The notes beneath the pieces were generated by a model that was not told where the DNA came from, searched no databases, and saw nothing but the letters and a program-made list of their open reading frames with translations. Source: Pseudohalocynthiibacter aestuariivivens (GTDB taxonomy: Bacteria > Pseudomonadota > Alphaproteobacteria > Rhodobacterales > Rhodobacteraceae). From it: DNA of 41,990 bases. A program made the translations under genes and the position numbers. Location of the stretch: contig NZ_JAGFNU010000017.1 of NCBI RefSeq assembly GCF_018457175.1, forward strand, positions 1 to 41,990, read 5' to 3'. Below, in pieces: positions 26,498-34,634 of this stretch (position 1 is its first letter; each line of letters begins with the position of its first letter).

Positions 26498-26518
26498 ATG
26501 ATCGATATTTTAGATCAT
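26498..26518. promoter_or_regulatory. Candidate LysR operator (inverted repeat)
   Basis: ATGATC-N9-GATCAT is a perfect 21-bp dyad located 23 bp before the LysR start in the spacer it shares with the GST gene. TTTAGATGATC and TTTAGATCAT also form a near direct repeat here. Size and placement fit an autoregulatory LysR site; inference only. Confidence 0.4.
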
Positions 26519-26608
26519 TTTAATGAGAATTCAATATTATTAATGAAGCAGGATTATCGGTACGGTACTGCGAAAGCACATGGTGAAACCTCGGAAAGGG
26601 AACCTCAA

Positions 26609-27232
26609 ATGAAACTTCATTACAAACCCGGCGCATGCTCGATGGCATCCCATATCATCCTCAACGAACTCGGCGTCTCGTTTGACCTCGACAAGACAGA
26701 CACCGATGCGGGTAAAACTGAAACAGGCGGAGATTTCCGCAAAATCAGCCCGAACGGCTATGTTCCGGCGCTGGTCACCGACGACGGTGAGATCATCACG
26801 GAAAATCCTGCCGTGCTTCAGTATCTTGCCGATCAGTCACCCGAAGCCGGGCTTGCGCCGCCAAACGGTACGTTGGAGCGCACACGTCTTCAGGAAGCCC
26901 TCAACTTCGTATCGTCAGAACTACATAAATCCTTCGGTCCGTTTTTCTCGGGTAAGGAACTTGATGGCGACGCAAGGCAGAAGGCCGAGGCCGGTGTCGG
27001 ACGCCGCGCAGCACACATCGAACGAATCCTTGCTGATGGCCGTACCTTTCTTCTCGGCGATACATTCAACATTGCGGACGCCTATGCATTCGTAGTGCTC
27101 AATTGGGCTGGTTTTGTCGGGGTGAGCCTTGACGCGCATCCGAAAACCCAAGCTTACGTGGCGCGTATCGCAGCGCGTCCCGCCGCAATCAAAGCGATGG
27201 TTGCAGAGGGTCTTATGGAGCAGGCTGCATGA
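26609..27232 (+). CDS. Glutathione S-transferase (beta-class-like)
   Basis: A 207-residue GST: N-terminal thioredoxin fold with MKLHYKPGACSMASHIIL (the CS at residues 10-11 matches the catalytic cysteine region of bacterial beta-class enzymes), the cis-Pro segment NGYVPALV, the glutathione-binding EN PAVLQYLAD element, and an all-helical C-terminal domain with GDTFNIADAYAFVVLNW. It conjugates glutathione to electrophiles or works as a reductase. ATG 26609 is preferred (preceded by AAAGGGAACC); an open frame extends 37 codons upstream without homology. The stop overlaps the following ATG (ATGA). Confidence 0.92.
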   Translation: MKLHYKPGACSMASHIILNELGVSFDLDKTDTDAGKTETGGDFRKISPNGYVPALVTDDGEIITENPAVLQYLADQSPEAGLAPPNGTLERTRLQEALNFVSSELHKSFGPFFSGKELDGDARQKAEAGVGRRAAHIERILADGRTFLLGDTFNIADAYAFVVLNWAGFVGVSLDAHPKTQAYVARIAARPAAIKAMVAEGLMEQAA

Positions 27233-27603
27233 TCGAGTTCGCCGCAGTAGCTGGCGTGTTAGAGACCTATTTCGACGGTCTCTATCACGCTGACACCGAC
27301 AAGTTGGCCATCGCGTTTCATCCAAAAGCGATCTATGCAACGGCAGACGAAACGCCGTTGCTTTATCGCACGATGGATGAATATTTCCCTGTAGTGGCAA
27401 AGCGCGTATCCCCGGCCTCTCGAGATGAACCCCGGCGTGATGTGATCGAGTCCATAGAATTTGCGGGCGAGAACACTGCCTTTGCCCGCGTGCGGTGTTC
27501 CATCGGCACGAAGGATTTTATCGACTTCCTGACCCTTGTGCGAACTGATGGCGCATGGCGGATCATGGCCAAGATTTTCCAGATCACTGAACGTGAAATC
27601 TGA
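27229..27603 (+). CDS. NTF2-like (SnoaL/lumazine-binding-type) protein
   Basis: A 124-residue protein with the NTF2-like fold pattern: VLETYFDGLYHADTDKLAIA FHPKA (helix then strand), a middle strand pair around IESIEFAGENTAFARVRC, and the final strand DGAWRIMAKIFQI. Proteins of this type (DUF4440/nuclear-transport-factor-like) are binding or isomerase modules and are often paired with detoxification genes. It overlaps the GST stop and is 11 bp before the tautomerase gene, so these are co-expressed. No catalytic role can be assigned. Confidence 0.75.
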   Translation: MIEFAAVAGVLETYFDGLYHADTDKLAIAFHPKAIYATADETPLLYRTMDEYFPVVAKRVSPASRDEPRRDVIESIEFAGENTAFARVRCSIGTKDFIDFLTLVRTDGAWRIMAKIFQITEREI

Positions 27604-27614
27604 AAGGAACCGTA

Positions 27615-27821
27615 ATGCCTTATGTAAACATCAAGGTGACGCGCGAAGGCGTTACCGCCGATCAGAAAGCCGAACTCATAAGCGGTGTTACCGACTTGCT
27701 GGTCCGGGTTCTCAACAAAAACCCGAAGACGACCGTCGTGGTGATCGATGAGGTCTCGCTTGAGGATTGGGGGGTCGGCGGTGTGCCAGTCGAACAATAC
27801 CGGCGCGCACGTGTGAGTTGA
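27615..27821 (+). CDS. 4-oxalocrotonate tautomerase-family enzyme
   Basis: A 68-residue protein of the tautomerase (4-OT) superfamily: the catalytic amino-terminal proline follows the start Met (MPYVNIKVTREGVTADQKAE), and the helix-strand pattern GVTDLLVRVLNKNPKTTVVV is typical. The family interconverts keto/enol acids and acts in aromatic and halo-acid degradation. It is preceded by AAAGGAACC. Its substrate may be a product handled by the GST and the (now broken) nitronate monooxygenase. Confidence 0.88.
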   Translation: MPYVNIKVTREGVTADQKAELISGVTDLLVRVLNKNPKTTVVVIDEVSLEDWGVGGVPVEQYRRARVS

Positions 27822-27826
27822 CCGTA

Positions 27827-28126
27827 ATGACCATTCGCAGGCCTCTTTGTGATCTCCTCGGTATCAAACATCCCGTCCTGCTGGCACCGATGGCGGGTGT
27901 CAGCGGCGGGGCGCTTGCTGCGGCAATAAGCAGGGCGGGCGGTTTGGGTCTGATCGGTGGTGTCTACGGCGACGCAGACTGGCTCGCCCGCGAGTTCGAC
28001 GCTGCGGGCGATGCACGGATCGGGGTAGGTTTCATCACGTGGTCTCTGGCGCGTCAGCCGCACTTGCTGGATCTGGTCCTCGACTGTGCGCCCGCCGCGC
28101 AAGCCACCCTTCATGGAGTGATTTAG
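27827..28126 (+). pseudogene. Nitronate monooxygenase, truncated
   Basis: The frame from ATG 27827 encodes the N-terminal third of a nitronate monooxygenase (2-nitropropane dioxygenase family): LLGIKHPVLLAPMAGVSGG, AISRAGGLGLIGG, then FITWSLARQPHLLDLVLD. The family has 300-380 residues; this one stops at 99, losing the FMN phosphate-binding region and the GGH active-site segment. The sequence after about 28100 has no match to the family, so it was cut by a deletion or insertion. It starts 5 bp after the tautomerase stop and was probably the fourth gene of the GST operon. A complete homolog lies at 36391-37353. Confidence 0.82.
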
Positions 28127-28137
28127 CAAGCGGAGAA

Positions 28138-28156
28138 GCGCATACGGCATATGCGC
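28138..28156. other. GC-rich hairpin after the truncated gene
   Basis: GCGCATA-N5-TATGCGC is a perfect 7-bp inverted repeat 12 bp after the stop of the truncated nitronate monooxygenase. No T-run follows, so a rho-independent terminator is not supported; it may be a protein site or scar of the deletion. Confidence 0.3.
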
Positions 28157-28190
28157 CAATCGGTTAGGCCCGTTACAGAGGAATGAGACA

Positions 28191-28265
28191 ATGAAAAGCT
28201 CAGAGTTAGAGCCACTGGCTGAAATGCTTCACGACGGGCCTAGCAGCGCAATGGGCGTAATTTAG
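28191..28265 (+). CDS. Very small ORF or gene-start fragment
   Basis: A 24-codon frame (MKSSELEPLAEMLHDGPSSA.., stop TAG) has a plausible ribosome site (GAGGAATGAGACA-ATG). It could be the start of a gene whose remainder was lost, or noise. I do not recognise it. It sits 35 bp before the FAA hydrolase gene. Confidence 0.2.
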   Translation: MKSSELEPLAEMLHDGPSSAMGVI

Positions 28266-28300
28266 AACGTCCAACTTTCAAGGAACGTCAGGAGAATTTT

Positions 28301-29122
28301 TTGAGATTTTCAAACCGAATAGAGAATGGCCGTGCGCGGCTCGTCGAGACTGGGCCGGACGGCCGTGTGTTAGGGCCTGCCAAAGTCGAGTGGCTTGAAG
28401 AAGCTGCATTACCTACGGAAGAACACGACGGGTGGGGAGTGCCTGTTTCAAATACGGCTCGAATTATTTGCGTAGGATTAAATTATAGTGATCACGCAGC
28501 CGAGCTGGGTGAACCGGATCCGGAATATCCAGCCCTTTTTGTGCGGTTTTTAAGTAGCTTTACAGGGCATGAGCAGGTTCTGTTTTATCCCGCCGGGTCG
28601 AGCCAGTTTGACTTTGAGGGTGAACTTGCCGTCGTCATTGGAAAAAAGGCGCGTTCCGTTTCAGCCGCACACGCACTTGAATATGTTTTCGGGTACACGA
28701 TCGCTAACGACGGGTCGGCCAGAGATTTCCAATTTCGCTCCCAGCAATGGATTTCGGGCAAAATATTCGACAAAAGCGGGGGGCTTGGGCCCTCAATCGT
28801 CTCGGCGGATGACGTCCCGCCGGGAGCCGATGGGTTAAAAATCGAGACCCGACTAAACGGCGAAAAAATACAATCTTCAAATACCAACCAACTCATTTTT
28901 CCTGTCGCAGATCTTGTGTCGGAAATTAGCCAAATCATGACGCTGCTCCCTGGCGATCTCATTTTGACAGGCACGCCGGCTGGCGTTGGGATCAGTCGAA
29001 CACCACAAATATTCATGCAACCAGGGGATATTTGCGAAGTGAAAATTGAGGGGATCGGAGTTCTACGAAACTCCGTGAGCGATCGCTTTGTAGAGCAGCA
29101 ACTTGATGGAGGCGCAGGATGA
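28301..29122 (+). CDS. Fumarylacetoacetate hydrolase-family protein
   Basis: A 273-residue member of the FAA hydrolase family (C-C bond hydrolases, decarboxylases, isomerases of diketo acids). Visible: ICVGLNYSDHAAELG, the metal ligands E..E in DFEGELAVVIGKKAR and D in GYTIANDGSARDFQ, LPGDLILTGTPAGVG near the C-terminus. The start is TTG 28301, supported by GGAG ten bases upstream and by no ATG near the conserved N-terminus. Its stop overlaps the next ATG (ATGA), so it leads a coupled set with two PLP enzymes and a GST. A role in cleaving or decarboxylating the keto acid made by those enzymes is a reasonable inference. Confidence 0.88.
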   Translation: MRFSNRIENGRARLVETGPDGRVLGPAKVEWLEEAALPTEEHDGWGVPVSNTARIICVGLNYSDHAAELGEPDPEYPALFVRFLSSFTGHEQVLFYPAGSSQFDFEGELAVVIGKKARSVSAAHALEYVFGYTIANDGSARDFQFRSQQWISGKIFDKSGGLGPSIVSADDVPPGADGLKIETRLNGEKIQSSNTNQLIFPVADLVSEISQIMTLLPGDLILTGTPAGVGISRTPQIFMQPGDICEVKIEGIGVLRNSVSDRFVEQQLDGGAG

Positions 29123-30309
29123 CCCATTTTCGCGAAAATAGGCGATATGGGGCAACCACTCAATTACTTTACTCCGACATGGATTTATCTGATGATTGGG
29201 GTGTTTCGCCACCCATACATCAATCGGTAAATGGCGTTGCGGCCGATGCGCATGAATTTGCTGAAATGTCGTCTGTTCCCCTTGGCGATCAGTTCTATGC
29301 CCGACATGGAAATCCGACAACATCACGCCTTGCCAAGGTAATTTCCGATCTTGAAGGCGGGCCAAGCGGACTCATTTTTGCATCTGGAATGGGTGCGATT
29401 ACGACGACGTTATTAACTTTCTTAAAGGCCGGAGACCATGTCGTCGCTCAGGAAAGTCACTATATAGGCACAACTGAAATGGTGCGCCACATACTGCCTC
29501 AGTATGGCATTGAGGTGACGCTGGTAGACCAACGTTCAGTCGATGACTTTGAACGTGCCCTCAAGCCGAACACCCAACTAATTTTGCTTGAGAGTCCGGT
29601 AAATCCGTTAATGCATTTGACCGATCTAAAAGCAGTCAGCGACTTAGCACGCTCCAGGGGTATCCTCACTTTTTGCGATAACACTTTTGCCACTCCGATA
29701 AATCAAAGGCCAATGGAGCTAGGCGTTGATATCGTTATGCATAGTGCTACCAAATATATCGGTGGTCACCATGATCTTCTGAGTGGGAGCATCACAACCT
29801 CTCAAAAGTTGGCGGAACGCATTTGGGAAATGAGTATGAATACCGGAGCAATTCCGGCGCCATTTAACTCATGGTTGGCACTGCGCGGAATCCGGACCTT
29901 AGAGCTTCGTGTTCGTCAGCAAAATGCCAACGCCATGGCAATCGCGAAATTTCTGGAGGAACACCCTGCGGTCAACCGTGTTTATTATCCAGGTTTACCT
30001 TCTCACCCCCAATACGATCTCGCCGAAACTCAGATGTCTGACTTTGGCGGATTGCTAACGTTCGAACTTGCTGGCGGATATGAGGCGGGGAAAAAATTTA
30101 TAGAAAACCTGGACCTAGCCAGAAATGCAGGAAGTCTGGGTGGTGTGCACTCGGTGCTCATTCAACCCGCTGTTATGTTCGGCGGACGGCTTTCTGAAGA
30201 AATCGTCGCGAAACAGGGAATTACCCCGGGCATGATCCGGTTTGCGGCGGGTATCGAAAATACTGCTGACATTCTTCAGGAGATCGAGCAAGCGCTCGCA
30301 CAAATTTAA
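29119..30309 (+). CDS. Cys/Met-metabolism PLP-dependent enzyme (C-S lyase/cystathionine type)
   Basis: A 396-residue enzyme of the cystathionine gamma-synthase/beta-lyase, methionine gamma-lyase superfamily. PLP lysine K212 in MHSATKYIGGHHDLLSG, D187 in TFCDNTFATP, the YARHGNPTTSRL loop from the neighbouring subunit (Tyr60-Arg62), and SGMGAITTTLL (phosphate). It either makes or breaks a C-S bond of a cysteine- or homocysteine-derived compound. Next to a GST, breaking the thioether of a conjugate is possible; methionine gamma-lyase activity is another option. The key specificity residues cannot be assigned without alignment. Confidence 0.9.
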   Translation: MTHFRENRRYGATTQLLYSDMDLSDDWGVSPPIHQSVNGVAADAHEFAEMSSVPLGDQFYARHGNPTTSRLAKVISDLEGGPSGLIFASGMGAITTTLLTFLKAGDHVVAQESHYIGTTEMVRHILPQYGIEVTLVDQRSVDDFERALKPNTQLILLESPVNPLMHLTDLKAVSDLARSRGILTFCDNTFATPINQRPMELGVDIVMHSATKYIGGHHDLLSGSITTSQKLAERIWEMSMNTGAIPAPFNSWLALRGIRTLELRVRQQNANAMAIAKFLEEHPAVNRVYYPGLPSHPQYDLAETQMSDFGGLLTFELAGGYEAGKKFIENLDLARNAGSLGGVHSVLIQPAVMFGGRLSEEIVAKQGITPGMIRFAAGIENTADILQEIEQALAQI

Positions 30310-30319
30310 GGACTCCGAA

Positions 30320-31522
30320 ATGCCAATTGCTGCACGCGTCTCACAACTCCATCTTTCCGGTATTCGTACAGTTATGGCCCTGGCGGCAGAGCGGCAGAAG
30401 CGTGAGCTGCCTGTTATTCATATGGAGGTCGGGCAGCCAGATTTCCCAACTCCAGCTCATATTACTGAGGCTGGCTTTGCGGCCGCGCGGAACGGATTTA
30501 CCGGTTACACACCAAACGCGGGCGTGCAGAGTTTGAGAGATAGTGTCGCCGCGAAGGTCTCAGCAAGCTCGGGGATCAGGGTTAGCGGCGCGAACGTTTG
30601 TATTACGTCTGGTGCTGTCATGGCATTGTACTTAACGCTCATGGCTGTAATCGAACCTGGAGATGAGGTTCTGGTGCCGGACCCCGGCTGGCCTAATTAC
30701 ATCAGCGCAGTTGAAATGGTCGGCGGTACGGTGGTTCCTTACAAGCTCGACCCATCGGATGGTTATTGGATGGATCTGGATGCGCTATCGTCAAAGGTTT
30801 CACCTCGCTGCCGCGCGATCATGATCAACTATCCAAGTAATCCGACTGGCGCGACTGTTTCTGTTGAAAAAATGTCAAAACTAGTAAAATTTGCAGAAGA
30901 TCACGATTTGCAGGTTATCTCGGATGAAGTTTACGAAGATTTCGTCTTTGAGGGGACACATGTTTCTGCCTTGTCTCATGCCTCTCAGGAGCGGGTAATC
31001 ATGATATCCGGCGCCTCCAAGTCCTATTCCATGACAGGTTGGCGGCTTGGTTGGGTAGTCGCACGTGAAGAGGTAATACAAGCAGTTTCAAAACTGGTGG
31101 AGCCAATCGCTTCGTGTCCTTCTTCAGTTGCGCAAGCCGCCGTTGAGGCGGCCATAAATGGCCCGCAGGACTGTGTCGCGGAAATGAAAGCTGCCTATAA
31201 AAGACGCGCCGAAATAGCCGTTTCGATTCTTGAACCTGCGGGGCTACTCATCAGTAAACCGATGGGTGCATTCTATGCCATGGTCGATATCTCAAAATCC
31301 AATCTTAACTCGGATCAATTTGTGCGTCGTTTGCTCGAAGAGAAAGGCGTCGCCACTGCCCCAGGCGAAACCTTCGGACATTCGACACGATCAAGTATTC
31401 GAATATCCACAGCCGCCTCAGATGACGATGTTCGCGAGGGGTGCAAACGGATACGCGATTTTATTTCCCTCGATAATCTGACGGATACGGCCCAACACAC
31501 AATGAGTGATGATCAACTATGA
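30320..31522 (+). CDS. Class I/II PLP aminotransferase
   Basis: A 400-residue fold-type I aminotransferase (AspC/AatA-like). PLP lysine is K234 in [17 protein letters not shown], preceded by NYPSNPTGA and [10 protein letters not shown]; the N-terminal [11 protein letters not shown] is typical. ATG 30320 is used because the upstream extension lies in the previous gene. It stands 10 bp after the C-S lyase-like gene and its stop overlaps the GST start (ATGA). It would convert an amino acid and an oxo acid of the same pathway. Confidence 0.92.
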   Translation: MPIAARVSQLHLSGIRTVMALAAERQKRELPVIHMEVGQPDFPTPAHITEAGFAAARNGFTGYTPNAGVQSLRDSVAAKVSASSGIRVSGANVCITSGAVMALYLTLMAVIEPGDEVLVPDPGWPNYISAVEMVGGTVVPYKLDPSDGYWMDLDALSSKVSPRCRAIMINYPSNPTGATVSVEKMSKLVKFAEDHDLQVISDEVYEDFVFEGTHVSALSHASQERVIMISGASKSYSMTGWRLGWVVAREEVIQAVSKLVEPIASCPSSVAQAAVEAAINGPQDCVAEMKAAYKRRAEIAVSILEPAGLLISKPMGAFYAMVDISKSNLNSDQFVRRLLEEKGVATAPGETFGHSTRSSIRISTAASDDDVREGCKRIRDFISLDNLTDTAQHTMSDDQL

Positions 31523-32187
31523 TTGACCTATACACAGCGAAAACGCCGAATGGCTACAAGGTTTCGGTAACTCTCGAAGAGCTCGACTTACCCTACACCT
31601 ATCATGAACTTGACTTATCGGCGCTGGAACAGAAAGAGGACTGGTTCCTTAAGATTAACCCTAATGGTAGAATTCCAGCGATAATCGACCGGGATGCCGG
31701 CGATTTTGCAATCTTCGAAAGCGGAGCCATCATGATGTATCTCGCCGACAAAGCGGGGAGATTACTGCCAACCGAAACAGAAGCGCGCAGTCGGGTAATT
31801 CAGTGGTTGATGTTCCAGATGGGTGGCATCGGCCCGATGATGGGGCAGGCAAACGTCTTTTACCGATACCATCCTGAAAAAATTCAACCCGCCATCGATC
31901 GATATCAGAAAGAATCCCGCAGGCTATTCGAGGTTCTGGACCGTCGACTTGCAGAGAATACCTGGCTAGCTGATGACTATTCTATCGCAGATATTGCCAA
32001 CTGGTGTTGGGTGCGTCGTCATGAATGGTCGGGGATTTCAATTGACGGCCTGACACATTTACAGCGCTGGATGCAAGCTATGGCCGAACGCCCCGCATGT
32101 GCGCGCGGTGTGAACATTCCACCTGATTCCGAAATTGTGTCCGACAGCGAGAGAGCGAAAGAAATTTCCAAATTCGTTGATATTTAG
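31519..32187 (+). CDS. Glutathione S-transferase (Nu-class/YfcG-like)
   Basis: A 222-residue GST. The N-terminus [20 protein letters not shown] has the Thr-x-Asn (TPNG) motif of Nu-class enzymes such as YfcG/YghU, which act as disulfide-bond reductases. [10 protein letters not shown] holds the cis-Pro and [15 protein letters not shown] binds the glutathione gamma-glutamyl group; the helical domain ends with the [10 protein letters not shown] box. Coupled to the aminotransferase gene by a four-base overlap. Confidence 0.92.
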   Translation: MIDLYTAKTPNGYKVSVTLEELDLPYTYHELDLSALEQKEDWFLKINPNGRIPAIIDRDAGDFAIFESGAIMMYLADKAGRLLPTETEARSRVIQWLMFQMGGIGPMMGQANVFYRYHPEKIQPAIDRYQKESRRLFEVLDRRLAENTWLADDYSIADIANWCWVRRHEWSGISIDGLTHLQRWMQAMAERPACARGVNIPPDSEIVSDSERAKEISKFVDI

Positions 32188-32248
32188 AACGGCTTAGAGA
32201 CTATCTGTCGCCGGAAAGCGGCATGGCAATATGGGGATGGAGAAAACA

Positions 32249-32659
32249 ATGTCTGAAAATATTATGGGCAGCTGCCTCTGCGGCAAAGTCAAATACGAGA
32301 TCAAAAATAAGTTTGAACGGTTTTTCCTTTGTCACTGCGCCCAGTGTCGAAAAATTACCGGGTCCGCTCATGCATCAAATTTGTTCGGCGACCCGGAAGG
32401 GTTTAACTGGACCGCAGGAGAAAAAATTGTAAAGCGCTTTGATTATCCCAATCGGGGATTTACCAATGCTTTTTGTGGTGAGTGCGGATCTGGCGTTCCC
32501 TATCTAAACCAAAGCAGCACAGCAATTGTTGTACCTGCTGGCTCATTGGATACCGAACCTAAATTCACTTCCTCGAGTAGAATTTTCCATGTTGAACGTG
32601 CCGAGTGGGATAAATTAGCAGACACAGCTGAGATTTTTAGTTCTTTTCCACACGAGTAA
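32249..32659 (+). CDS. GFA family (glutathione-dependent formaldehyde-activating-like) protein
   Basis: A 136-residue GFA/CENP-V-type zinc protein. The cysteine ligands are in GSCLCGKVKYE, FFLCHCAQCRKITGS and AFCGECGSGVP. The family was named for Gfa, said to help glutathione react with formaldehyde, but most members have unknown roles. ATG 32249 follows GGAG at a good distance; an upstream ATG at 32231 would overlap that site. It lies 61 bp after the GST, probably in the same transcript. Confidence 0.88.
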   Translation: MSENIMGSCLCGKVKYEIKNKFERFFLCHCAQCRKITGSAHASNLFGDPEGFNWTAGEKIVKRFDYPNRGFTNAFCGECGSGVPYLNQSSTAIVVPAGSLDTEPKFTSSSRIFHVERAEWDKLADTAEIFSSFPHE

Positions 32660-32777
32660 AGTTAGGTCGTGCGAAAATGCTCCGAGAGAAGGCGCTGAAT
32701 CTGGCATCTTTGTTCCGCCTTAAAGTTACTTTTTCGTAGATGTCGCCACAATTACTAACAAAGAAAGTAGAAACCCG

Positions 32778-33086
32778 ATGATCACATGCTACGTGCGATA
32801 TGAAATCGACCCTTCAAAAATCGTTGATTTTGAAAATTACGCTAAACTTTGGATTCCACTTGTTGAGAAATTTGGAGGCGTTCACCACGGTTATTTTCTT
32901 CCGCACGAGAGTGCGAACGATTTAGCCGTAACTCTTTTTTCATTTCCTTCGATGGCAGACTACGAGACCTATCGCATCGATAGTATGAAAGATGATGACT
33001 GCAAAGCCGCATATGAACTGGCCGAAAAAAGTAACTGCATTCGTCGATATGATCGTCAATTCCTTCGACCAGTATTGCGGCCTTGA
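32778..33086 (+). CDS. NIPSNAP-family protein
   Basis: A 102-residue protein with the ferredoxin-like NIPSNAP pattern (MITCYVRYEIDPSKIVDFEN at the start, YETYRIDSM near the middle and FLRPVL at the end). These small proteins accompany catabolic operons; their activity is largely unknown. It is preceded by an AGAAAG-type site and separated from the GFA gene by 118 bp. Confidence 0.8.
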   Translation: MITCYVRYEIDPSKIVDFENYAKLWIPLVEKFGGVHHGYFLPHESANDLAVTLFSFPSMADYETYRIDSMKDDDCKAAYELAEKSNCIRRYDRQFLRPVLRP

Positions 33087-33222
33087 TACCCTCATAGCTG
33101 ACCAACTGATCTGATCCCCGCAAGCTCTCGTTACGCATGAGGGAACTTTTAAGGCCATACAACACGATCGTGATCTTCTCTTCGGCTGAATGTTGTTTGC
33201 CATTGGTCACCCGCGTCGACAA
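33087..33222 (-). pseudogene. IS3-family OrfA N-terminal remnant
   Basis: The minus strand reads VTNGKQHSAEEKITIVLYGL, as in the N-terminal helix-turn-helix of IS3-family OrfA proteins (pattern HSAEEKIRIVLxGLRGE.SI..LCRREGI); the following segment is scrambled by frameshifts (SESLRGSD then YEGI-like). No other part of the element is seen. The rest of the 33087-33395 gap holds nothing recognisable. Confidence 0.5.
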
Positions 33223-33395
33223 CGGTCCAAAACACCCGTGCGAGGAAATAGCACCGCGCCATTAGTCACGAACCTCCCTCAACCGCTTGGCCTCGCAGGC
33301 AGCGGTTCAACTGTCCATCCCACGGCCCTCGGTATTCGGAGAAGGCTAAATCCATACCGCTGATGCCAAAGCTATCAATTGCAAGGAGTGATCCC

Positions 33396-34043
33396 ATGAG
33401 CCGTCAAATTCGAATCGACTTCGTCTCGGACGTGGTCTGCCCCTGGTGCGTGATCGGGTATCACCAGCTGGCAAAAGCCACGCGCGAAACCGGTATCGGC
33501 ATCGAGGTGCATTGGCATCCGTTCGAGTTGAACTCAGGCATGGCCGAAGAAGGCGAGAATTTGCGCGAGCACCTCGCTGCCAAATACGGCACCACGTTGG
33601 AAGGCTCGATCAAGGCACGTGCACGTTTGGCTGAGATGGGTGCTGCGCTTGGGTTCACCTTCAATTACGCCGATGATATGCGTATGGTGAACACCTTCCG
33701 CGCGCACCAACTGATCGACTGGGCCGAGGATCAGGGCCGCGCGCATGATATGAAGCTCGCCCTCTTCGCCGCCTTCTTCACCCGGCGCGAGAACCTGAAC
33801 GACATATCCGTGCTGGCCGATTCAGCCGAGGGCGTCGGTCTCGACTGCGCAGCGGCGCTCGCAATTCTCGAAAGCGGAGGGCGGGTGGAGGCCGTCCGGC
33901 AGAAGGAGCAATTCTGGACATCGCGCGGCGTGACCGGAGTGCCGGCGATGATTTTCGAGCGCCGCCACCTGGTCACCGGGGCGCAGGGCGAGGAGAATTA
34001 CGCGCGAATTCTACAGCAACTCGTGGATGCACAGACTGCGTAA
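33396..34043 (+). CDS. DsbA-family oxidoreductase (FrnE-like)
   Basis: A 215-residue thioredoxin-fold protein with an inserted helical domain, like FrnE and 2-hydroxychromene-2-carboxylate isomerase relatives. The active site is C15-P-W-C18 in DFVSDVVCPWCVIG; the cis-Pro is in TSRGVTGVPAMIFE. No signal peptide, so cytoplasmic; FrnE-like proteins are linked to oxidative-stress or polyketide metabolism. ATG 33396 has an excellent ribosome site (AAGGAGTGATCCC). GC-rich and free of neighbours on its strand; it is flanked by transposase remnants and may have come in alone. Confidence 0.9.
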   Translation: MSRQIRIDFVSDVVCPWCVIGYHQLAKATRETGIGIEVHWHPFELNSGMAEEGENLREHLAAKYGTTLEGSIKARARLAEMGAALGFTFNYADDMRMVNTFRAHQLIDWAEDQGRAHDMKLALFAAFFTRRENLNDISVLADSAEGVGLDCAAALAILESGGRVEAVRQKEQFWTSRGVTGVPAMIFERRHLVTGAQGEENYARILQQLVDAQTA

Positions 34044-34226
34044 GCTGATCGTGCCCGTCCGTTGAACCCCCTCTAGCGTGTTCCTGCAGACGCTGTTACG
34101 CTGCTTGCCATCTTCAGATCTGACGGCGGGTTTGGTCTATTCCTCCACGGAGTGGGCGATATGCTCGTCTCCTTTGAAGGTCAGATTAAGTTGGCCCAAG
34201 TTTTCTGACCGGACACCAAACTGATG

Positions 34227-34373
34227 TCGGTTCCGCGCAAGCGAGACATCCGGCGGTTCTCAGATCACCATATAAAAGTGATCTGCGACCGCCACAACAA
34301 CACGCCCCGTAAATGCTTGGGCAGGAAAACACCCGCCGAAGTCTTCCGTGAAAACACGTTGAAGGAATTGTAG
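34227..34373 (+). pseudogene. IS30-family transposase C-terminal remnant
   Basis: The plus strand reads SVPRKRDIRRFSDHHIKVIC then DRHNNTPRKCLGRKTPAEVF and ends at TAG 34371-34373. The [LN]NxxPRKxLGxxTPxEVF pattern is the C-terminal end of IS30-type transposases. About 48 codons remain. The rest of the 34044-34634 gap holds no gene I can support. Confidence 0.65.
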
Positions 34374-34634
34374 TGAAAACGCTACCCTGACCCCGACAAA
34401 AGTCGCAGTTCAACTATCGCTCACACGGATCGTCTCCTCGAGACACTGAGAGAATTCACCTGACCTTATGACTCGAGAATAATCAGGGCATTGCAGCGCT
34501 TCGACAGTCTCCATTTTCAGTGTTCAAGAAATGCCTGTTCCCGTGGGACACCAATTCACCGACGGGCGTGGACTTGCCGAAATCACTCCTTTCACGTCCT
34601 TGACTCGCTTCCGCGTCGCGAGAAAGCCATTCAA

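Noticed and set aside
34261-34285. 8-bp inverted repeat CAGATCAC-N9-GTGATCTG as an operator
   Set aside because: It lies inside the coding remnant of the IS30 C-terminus, where symmetry is probably chance.
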